DNA of 64,000 bases from Pachyseris speciosa (taxonomy: Eukaryota; Cnidaria; Anthozoa; Scleractinia; Pachyseridae). This document shows, piece by piece, positions 12,258 to 22,000 of this stretch. Below the pieces are notes generated by a model. It was not told the DNA's origin. It ran no database searches and saw only the letters and a program-made list of their open reading frames with translations. Position 1 is the first letter of the stretch, and each line of letters opens with the position of its first letter. Where the stretch lies: positions 398,501 to 462,500 of the forward strand of contig JAEMWC010000369.1 of the NCBI GenBank assembly GCA_016490735.1, given 5' to 3'. Made by a program: the position numbers and the translations under genes.

Positions 12258-14980
12258 TAGTCTAGTGGCAATATTCTGAAAGACGCTTAAAAATGATTTT
12301 CGTAAAACGTTTTGAGTAGAAGCAGGAAACAAGGCTCAAAATGTTCGTTTGGGGATGCTTTCTTAGAATTTTGCCATTTGGACTGGTATGGCAATTAAGG
12401 GGATGTTTTCACAGAGCCTCATTTCTCTAACATGGAAACGAGGCTGGACCAAGAATTGTGATAAAACAATGCAAAACATCAGCAAAACCGCAGGAAAAAT
12501 TACGGAAAATATTGACAACATGCCACTAGCCATGTACAAATCTAATTAGTTACATAGCACTGGTCACGTGACATGTTATTCAAGTCATGTGACCCATACC
12601 AAGAGAACAAATTCAAAAGAAGTTGGCAGATCTAAAAATGTCATTAAAACTAAACAAATCATCCAGTTAACTGTTCTTTAATGATGGTCTGTTGTACATG
12701 GCAACGCGCTGTGCTACAGGGCATTGCAAGTGTGTTCGGTTGTCTCTAAATTACTCCAGAGCTTGTAAATGTGAGGACTTATGCAGAAACATAACGAGAA
12801 GGTTGTCCAATACACCCGATCTGAGTCAGATCGACTGAGGTGGTTGACGGGTTGATTCGATCCGACTCGGATCGCCATGACCCGTCATGAAAAGACGACC
12901 CGACGTACCGGAAGTCATTTGGCAATTTCAGCATAACGCTATAGAGGGGATCAGAAATGTTGTCGGATGGACTCGATCCGACTCGGATCGTCACGACCTG
13001 TCATATGATTGTCGAGTTGACAGACATTGTCAAGTGGAGAAATGCATCTCATTAGGGGGACTTCGAATTTTGGAGCGAGTTAGACATGGCAAGGGTCACT
13101 ACGATAGAGTCGTTCGAATGGAGGAAGCGGTTGTCTAGTAGCTTCTAGTGGACTGACAGAGTTGTCGAATGGAAAAATGCATCTCATTAGGGGGACTTTC
13201 AGCGCGTTAGTGTAAGCGAGGGATACTGCAATATTATTGTCGAGCCTTTCTGCTTGTGGCTTAAACAACGAGGTATACACAAGTAACACGTGCTTGTTTT
13301 TACTCGTGGCTTTTTAAAAGAACGAGTCATCTACATGAGTAACGTACACTTCTTTCTGCTTGTGGCTTAGAGGACGAGGCATACACATGTGTAGCGCGCT
13401 TGTTTCCAATTTCTGCTAATGCTAATGAGATGCATTTTTCTACAATGGTTTAAGAACAAGGTGTAAACGAGTAAGACGCGCTTGTTTCGACTCGTGGCTT
13501 TAAGAACAAGGCATATACATAAGTAGCGTGCGCTTGTTTCTGCTCGTGGCTTAAAAAAGGAGGCATACGCATGTGTAGCGCTCTTGTTTCTGTCGGTTGC
13601 GCCTTTGTGCTTGTGGTTTAAACAACGAGGTATACACGAGTAACGCGCACTTGTTTGGACTCGTGGCTTTAAAGAACTAGGCATATAAATGAGTAACGCG
13701 CGCTTCTTTCTGCTCGTGGCTTAGAGAACGAGGCATACACATGTGTAGCGCGTTTCTAGCGCGCTTGTTGCGCCTTTCTGCTTGTGGTTTAAACAACGAA
13801 GTATAGAGCAGTAACGCGCGCCTGTTTGGACTCGTGGCTTAGAGAACGAGGTATGCACATGTGTAGCGCACTTGTTGCGCTTTTCTGCTTGTGGTTTAAA
13901 CAATGAGGTGTACACGAGTAACACGCACTTCTTTGGCTTAATGCTTTTAGAAAGCGTGCGGCGATTTCGCCACGCTTGAAGAACGAAGTACTCAATGTTT
14001 CGGAGCACTATTCCAGTCAGTCATTATTTCTGAGCGCTATTCTAGTCACGGCCTCCAGTGTTCATCGAGGCTTTTTCCTGTCTCACCACCTGACATTTCC
14101 AATAATCGGGTTTACTTTTCAAATGACAGGTCGTCACGACCTGATTGGATCGTCACGATCCGTCGAGATATTTGAAGCTGTCCCAGGCCGTTTGACTTCC
14201 GGCAGTAAAGCTTACTTCCTTTTTAGACTTCCCGAACCAACATCCGGTGAGTCGGGTCATCAACGGCAATTGACAACCCGACTCAGTTCATATATACTGG
14301 ACTTGTGTGAGATTAGAAACGCTCAAAGACATGGTTGTTTCTCAATCTGGATGTCAAGAATAGATATTTGTATTTGATAGTGCAGGTTTAATCACAAAAT
14401 ACTGTTAGGATATACTGCCTAACCAAATCTTTTATGAGAAAAGTTTCAAATTGTTTAAATTACTAATGACTTTAGAGTGTAATACAATGACTTCAGAGTG
14501 TAATACAACACATGTAGGCTCATGTAACACTTCCTACATGCCATGTATGACAGACCACCATTAAAGAACAGTTAACTGGATGATTTGTTTAGTTTTAATG
14601 ACATCTTTCAATCTGCCAACTTCTTTGGAATTTGTTTTCTTGGGTCACGTGACTTGAATAACATGTTACGTGACTAGTGTTATGTAACTAATTAGATTTG
14701 TACATGGTTAGTGGCATGTTGTCAATATTTTCCGTAATTTTTCCTGTGGTTTTGCCGATGTTTTGCATTGTTTTATCACAATTCTTGGTCCAGCCTCGTT
14801 TCCATGTTGCAGAAATGAGGCTCTACGAAACATCCCCTTAATTGCCATACCAGTCTAAATCAACAAGGGAAACAGCAAAATTCTAAGAAAGCATCCCAAA
14901 ACAAAGATTGTGAGCCCTGTTTCCTGCTTCTACTAAAAAGGTTTACGAAAATCATTTTTTTGGACTTGGCTTCCTGACTA
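12258..14980. mobile_element. foldback-type DNA element, copy 1 (2.7 kb)
   Basis: Inverted termini of about 430 bp start TAGTC and contain TGATTTTCGTAAA, TTGCATTGTTTTATCACAA and GTTAACTGTTCTTTAATG in mirrored order. The core has two tandem units around the palindrome GATCCGACTCGGATCG (near 12860 and 12975) and then a VNTR. The flanks share AAA (12255-12257 and 14981-14983), a candidate 3-bp target duplication. There is no transposase ORF, so the superfamily is undetermined. A second copy lies at 33889-41270. Confidence 0.85.
13200..13930. repeat. VNTR core of foldback copy 1
   Basis: Degenerate tandem units of roughly 60-70 bp are built from GCTTGTGGCTTAAACAACGA, GGTATACACGAGTAACGCG and CTTGTTTGGACTCGTGGC. 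The minus-strand frames stay open through the array, but only as a by-product of the repeat. Confidence 0.8.
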
Positions 14981-15946
14981 AAATCATATCCACGTATTCT
15001 AATTTAACTCCAGCATTAAAATGGACCAGACTAGGACAGTCAAGCGCATATGCAACTAAGAAGATGACCGTCTCAAAATCCTAGTGAATGAAAGTCAAAT
15101 GATAAGCAGTTTTCAATCGCTTTAGGCACGAATTCAGACGTGAACTTTGTTGGATATTTTCAGGACAGTTTAAGTCAGGAGAACTAAGACACTGAATTAC
15201 TAAGACATTAATTAAATTCAGAGAAAGAAAATAGCGAGACAGGGACGTAGAAAGGAGAGAGAACAGAGTAATGATTGTTTTGAATAATCTGCAGTATTCC
15301 TGTAATTGATTGAAATAATCTTGAGCGAGAACAAGTTGAAATTAATAAAATATTCCCGCGAATTATATCTTAGATGTAGGATAGTTATATTCATTTGCAG
15401 TGTGAAAAAGGGAAAAAAATACATTCAAATATGTTAGTAAATATTGGAAATAGCTCTTTTGTCGCTCTCAGCATGGTGTGGATAACACTGGAAGACTCTT
15501 TCACCTTTTAAGGCTCAAGATGTGCAAATTGGGTGAAGATAAAAGCTGTCCCGTATTACATTAAATATGCTTTCCTAAATAGTGGCTAAATTGAAAACAT
15601 GAAATTACTTGCAATCGCTGGAGGATGAACAGATTAGAGATCGGACGTTATTCTCTATTTGTGGATCCAGATTTGCACGCAATTCGCGGTAAAGAGAACT
15701 TCTTCCAAAAGGAAACATCACTTGGTATTTTGAATTCACGAGGTACTTTACACCGGATACGTTATGATAATAGTGCGATGCCAGCAGACTGGGATAAAGA
15801 AAAGAAAAGCTGGTGGTTATTAATAATTCACATGTTTTGGTTTTGTAGGCAAATTCAAGCTAAACTTCGTTCAATTGCCCGCCATCTTGTCCCCTGTTTC
15901 ACCTGCACCTCAAGGACGAATTCTAACCTGATTCAAGAAAGGCACG
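14981..15946. other. upstream region of the receptor gene
   Basis: No gene is seen and no clear TATA box. The 5' untranslated region of the receptor probably lies in the last few hundred bases. A possible acceptor (TTTGTAG|GCAAATTC) near 15850 could mark a second non-coding exon, but this is not firm. Confidence 0.4.
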
Positions 15947-16001
15947 ATGGCCTCTAATGCATTCATCTTTGTGTGCGTATTCGCCTTTCTGTTCATTCCA
16001 G
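15947..16001 (+). CDS. receptor exon 1: signal peptide
   Basis: ATG opens an 18-codon hydrophobic leader (MASNAFIFVCVFAFLFIP) that ends in phase 1 at a GTAAGAAAG donor. The ATG is preceded by GGCACG. Cleavage is expected near the exon border, so exon 1 contributes little to the mature protein. Confidence 0.8.
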
Positions 16002-19000
16002 GTAAGAAAGAAACCAGTGGGTATTTTGTTGAACTGCTGCGATTTACTGCAGTCCGTGGCGAGCTATGGACAGTTTTTCTTTTCTGTAACATTATCTTTT
16101 CCGTACTACTCGAGAAACTAGATATCAAATCACAGACTTCTAACGTTGGGTGGTAAAAAGAGAAAGATGTCCTCTAATGGAAAAAATATCACTTTCCGTC
16201 TTTTTCCTCAGTATTCATCGTCCTCACTATTTTCCTTAGTATTTCATCGTCGCAATGTGTTGTAAAAGGGAAGCATTTAGGGCGACCACAAGTATGCAAA
16301 TTGGAAAAAATATTTTTGTTGTGGTCTTCATCGTAACTTGAACGTGATATCTGTCTTTCGAGTTGAAATATTCCAAAGGAAAGTGAAATTTTCATACTCA
16401 GGTACATATGCTGCGCTCCAAATTAATGCCTTGTAAACCCCTCTTAAGGTATCACTCACTTTCAGTTTGCTTTTAAATATTTGACCTAGAGGCATGCTGG
16501 ATAAATCAATTAATTCAATCTAAAAACATTCAATCAAAATTGTAAACCCATCTTCAGAGCACTTTCCGAACGTTTTCCCTCAAGGGTTGAAAGTTTATAG
16601 AGGCTCGTTCTTTCTTTTTGTAATGCAAACGCGGTATTGTTGAACTTTATTTAAGTCTTCTACGGTAGAACATTCGTGTAACATTTATATGCGGTACTTA
16701 GTCAAACGTCCGCCAAGGGAAGCTATATATTTATTAGTTGCATGTCTCTTTTAACAAGATTTTTTTTCAAGAAGACTTTAGTAGAATAGAAGTGAGGGAA
16801 GATATGTCACTAAAACATCTCAAAGGAATTTATTCTGTCAGACAATCGGAACCGAGGCTACTGATAGTATAAATGATTTATTTCTCTGGTTGACACAGGT
16901 GGGAATATCGTCCAGATATATTCTACCATTGGCTTAATAACAACAACTAAAAATTTACGTGCGGTTATCCAGAAATTATCGAAAACCCTCCAGCGTATAG
17001 ATAGCGGCGCAATCGTCGCTTTCATCACGAAAATATAATAGGACTTACATGTCAATCATTGAAGATAATTTTGTGAACGAAAGAAATTAGTGTTTGGGAC
17101 AAGTAGAGAGAAAAACTTTGATGTTTTTGAGTACTCAGGAATTAACATCATTAATTTTCTTGTGCGTACGCGCTCCAAGCGGTTAATGAAATACCGTTGT
17201 TATCAAAATTTTTTTTTCAACAAGCAATGCATACAATTATTTTAGCTGACCACAGAATAAACATTGTCATAGTTTCTATTGAAGGAGAGATATTATTTTG
17301 TGTGATTGAATTCAAGCCTTCCACAACTACATCTTTATGAATGGCGGTTGCACCCCATCACCAACAGTGTGCCGCCGTTTGTATTTAATTTTCATGCCTT
17401 AGTATTCACAAGTTCGCAATCAAGTTACAGCTATGACCCTTGGACTCAAAATGCTTCAAATTTCTCCTGCTCTACGCAGTCTGAAATTTTGAAATTTTGA
17501 AATTTTGAAAAAGATGTCGATTTGTCAGAAAACGAAATTAGTTTGCACTGAGCAGACGCAGACATTATCGATGGAGCGATTACAGTAGATCCTCCTAACT
17601 ATTTTTCCCCAATGGATAGAAATATGTTCTAACAGTGGTTTTAGTACGTGCAAGTCTTGTGTGGATAATATCACCGTGCCTGTTACAATAAAATGTTCGT
17701 GAGTGATCGCCTTACGGAAGAACGAGAAACATGTCGGTCGACATCGGATAATGTCTTCGCTATGTGATTGGTCCTTGTCTTTACCCGCTTGGGCAATATT
17801 TAAATAACTCACGACACATTTCTTTTAGATTGACACATGTACTGGGATACACGACCATTTCAGTTCCGTTCTGTAATTTTGTCGTGTGTAAATAAATGTT
17901 GTTGTTGTTATACATACTTCCCACGGTGATCTCTTGCGCTGACAACGCCTTTGGAATATGTTTTCTTTTTATATCGTGTAAAGGAAAAGTGGAATTTTTT
18001 TTAAAATTTTCTTGCTCTTTATGACTTGACGTCTTATCTAACCAATTTTTAGCATCTCTTTGAAATGTCAAGATAAATGTAAAAACGGGCAGTTTTGTTT
18101 TGGTGGGTTTTTCTACTGCACGAAAACTGTTTTGTATGGGCACTGATGGCGAGAAAGGAAATGGTTCCAAATTGGAAAAGTCGATGCGACTGTCTCCAGC
18201 TAGAAATGTTCTCATGCTAAGAAGGCACTTAGATATGAGGCTAGCAACTTTGGACCAAAGAACCTCCACCTAACCTCAATGAGATGAACAACCACAGTTT
18301 TTCTAGAGTTTCAATCAACCCCGACCTGACTTTATGGAAACCTTGTTCGTGTGGGAGCGTGCATTACTTATATCTTATCGGATCACTAGTATTGCTTATA
18401 GTGACTTCTCCTCCGATTTCCCGATCAAATTCATGAAGTGTAAGTGGATTGTTTTCGTCATTGGCACTTTCGTTGGCCTGTTTTAAGGAAATAAGATAAA
18501 AAAAAAAAAAAAAACTTGGAGAATTGTAGGGCCGAAATTTAAATACGACCACTTATTTTAAATTGATACGTATATGAAGCTCTCTTTCAAGCAACACAAC
18601 TGAGAACCCTTGTACGTGTTCATCAGTATAAAGTTGATCATGACCCTCAATTTGATTTAATTTATTTTAAAACAGGCGTTGTTTCACAAGTGGCTCTTAA
18701 TATTGGTGTGGGTGTAAATGCCTCCAGGAACTCCAGCAATCTTACTGAAGGTTATGTGCTATTCTCATAATTTCAGTGTACAGTTTTCATTTGACTTAAA
18801 TTTTTAAGAAAACGAACAACAGCGTTTGATTGGTGAGACGTGCTTCGATGCCGTTTCTATCACCGCCTGACTTAACTGCTCCAGCTCTTATCACATCTAC
18901 ACTAGCGCACGCTTTCCCGTCTATTCCCTAAGACGTTCTTTGTCAATTTCATATCCCAAGACTATTAAAGTCAGGGGTTATGGCCATGCAGTTTATTTCT

Positions 19001-22000
19001 AAATTACTTTAATGTGGGGTTAAATGCTGCATGGATCGCATATGCATCCTGTTTTGGAACATTAACGTCCTCGTGATCATGATGACTGGGTATTTTTTGC
19101 CTTTAGCCTTTGCCGCAGATGTGGTCCGTTTACACTCCCTTATTAGAACGAATGGGATAGATCCGAGGACGTTTTGACCTTTGTGTGAACAGTTAAGGTG
19201 GCTCCTACCAGTTTTTTTTTAGCATTTTCAAGCACTACTATTTTGATGGAGCATTACCACCAACTTTACACATTAATACCTTTAAAGTGGTATCAAAGTA
19301 ATGCCCAATTATTGGCAAACAAGATAAAAAGCTTTTTGTGACATAACAGGTTACCATAGCAACACCATAGCCTGTTAAAAACACCCCTTACTTTCGCTTT
19401 ACGCAAAAATAATTAAAAAATCAGCTCGGTGACCCCCATTTTTTATTGTTTAAAAGTAATAAGTGTGTAGAGAGCCAACTTTTTGCAAAGTTTAAATAAA
19501 ATTGTAGGAGCGGATTCAGAGCCACCTTAAATCCGCACTACAATTTTTTTTAACTTTGCAAAAAAGTTTTATTTTATTATGCTAATTATTTCCCGAAATA
19601 AAAGATGGGGGTCACCGAGCTCGTTTTTTAGTTATTTTCGCTTAAAAGTAAAATTAGGGGTGTTTCTAACCGGTTAACGCGTTGCTATGGTAACCTGTTA
19701 TGTCAACAAAGTTTCAGAACTTGTTCACCAATGATTGGGCAGTTCTTTGATACCAATTTGAAGGTATTAACATATAAAGATTGGTAGTAATGATCCATCA
19801 AAATATTAGTGCTTGAAAATGCTGGAAACCGGCGGGAGCCACCTTAAGAAAGGACCAAATTCGATCTAAACCAGACTAACCCAATGTAACCACGCCCAAC
19901 GTAATGCTGGAATGTTTTTCCGTTGGCGGGTTTACAATACATAGTTGTACTTTTCAGAAGCCCCAGCTGTAGCTGAAGAACAGGAGGACGATGACGAGTC
20001 CCGCCTGGTGACTGATCTCTTCCGCTGTTATGACAAGAACGTACGCCCTACAAAAGATAAAGACTTACCAATTGAAGTGAAATTTGGGATAGCATACACA
20101 CAGATTGTTGATCTGGTAGGTAATCTATCAGTCTGAATATGTACAGTGAGACATGCACTGTATATCGAAATATGCGTGCATGAATGTATACTTGTATGAA
20201 ATTATGCCACCCATGAAGCCTTGGCAAGAGAGATGATGACAATAGGGCTGTTTATACGAGAGAAAATAAGCCGCGGCTTACATAAGACGCGAAAGGAACC
20301 ATTTATGCGAGTAAAAACTCCTATGCCAGGATAAGCCGCAGCTTGAGAAAGCCGTGAACGTAGATTTTGTACCATTTATACGGAGTGTTCGCGTCTTATA
20401 TAAGCCGTGGCCAGAGTAAGCCGCGGCTTATTTTCTCTCGTATAAACGGCCCTAATATATATATATATATATACTTTTTTTTAGATTGAAAAAGATCAAG
20501 TCCTTGTGAGCAACATTTGGGTCAGAATGGTGAGTCGCAAGTTGATATCTACAGTTCTATATGTGTTGCAAAATCTCTTTTATTCAGCACGATTCACCGT
20601 GATCTTAAAGACATTAGCTGGAAATGGTCACGAAGAATGTTGCACTAAAACTGCATACAACCGGTTTAAAAATATCAAGTCAAAGGACTTCGAGGACAAT
20701 ACCACCGTTATGTAGAGATTTTAGGTTGGTTTACACGTACGACTCAATCATGAATGTATTATACGCAAGCATAAGCACAAGGATGTTCACTCGTGTGATA
20801 AGCATGAGCATGACGTGACAAGCGCATTTTGAAAGCAGAATTTACTTCGACAAGATGAGACTGCTTTTCTTTTTTGTGCCTGCGCTTGTGCTTATGCTAA
20901 CGGATTTATATACCGTACATATCGCATAGTTTCATGGCGGTTTACAACTAGTTTCTATGGGGTGAGATCGGACATCAGTCTGTAATGGCGCCTCTGGCAG
21001 CCGCTATCAGTCCATATTTGATCGTACCCACCCATAAAACCCACGTACCGATGAATACGAAAGACAGATGTGAGATAGAGATATACCACCACACCGGGAA
21101 CTACGTCCCCTACTCTTTTCGAACAGTGTGTGGGCTCTTTATCGTCCCACAGGTTAATAGGAGCAAGTGTTGTGAGACGGGGCCTACGGTTTGTCGTCCT
21201 TATCCGAGAAGACTGGAAAGTCTAACCGTTTGCAGATGTAATTACTAAGGCAGCACTTTCTCCTGAATTATTTAAAGACCCTGAGTGTTGGTCCGTCCGG
21301 GATTTGAACCCACGACCTCCCGCACGGTTTTCCGATGTTCTGCCAACTCACCTAACCGGTCGGCTTATGCTTATGCTTGCGTTATCCTGGTTTACGCTAG
21401 TGACGTAACAGTGTGAGCGAGCATACTGAACACGCTTATGCTTGCGTAGCACCGGTTCACATGTAGGTTTCTTGTGCTTATGCTTATTCTTGCGTCGTAC
21501 GTGTAAATCAGCCTCACCTCTCATACATGTACACATATCAATATCTCTCATGTACGTCAATGCGGCTACAGCAAAGTTAAATAATTTTAAATACTGATTA
21601 TTCTACGCAATGATCACCCCTCTTTATTTGGTTCGTCTATTTTGTAAAAGTGAGTTTGACACTTTTGTCCTTTAAATGTTAAACAGAAATGGCACAACCA
21701 TCTGTTACAGTGGGATGAATCTGAATATGGTGGAATAAAATCTATTAATCTCGATCCATTGCTGGTTTGGCTTCCTGACATCGTCCTGCACAACAAGTAA
21801 GGCAGTTGATAAGGACTCACAGCTAAAAGAAGAATCCGTCAACATGTAGTCTATGAAACTATCTAGAAACCAGAGATTAGACAAGACGGCGGTCGGATGC
21901 ACCCGCCGCGCGTGCTCCGCAGGTATCTCCATTGCCCTACGGTCTCTGGTCTTTTATTCGCGACTAAACATCCGCAAATCGGTGGAGAAGGACATTGCGT

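Noticed and set aside
13367..13684. Repetitive minus-strand ORFs with HVYASFFKPR-type units (also 35793-36167)
   Set aside because: By-product of the VNTR in the foldback element. Starts, lengths and frames differ between the two copies.
17781..18269. 162-codon minus-strand ORF in receptor intron 1
   Set aside because: Begins with GTG, has no recognisable domain and no promoter or splice evidence.
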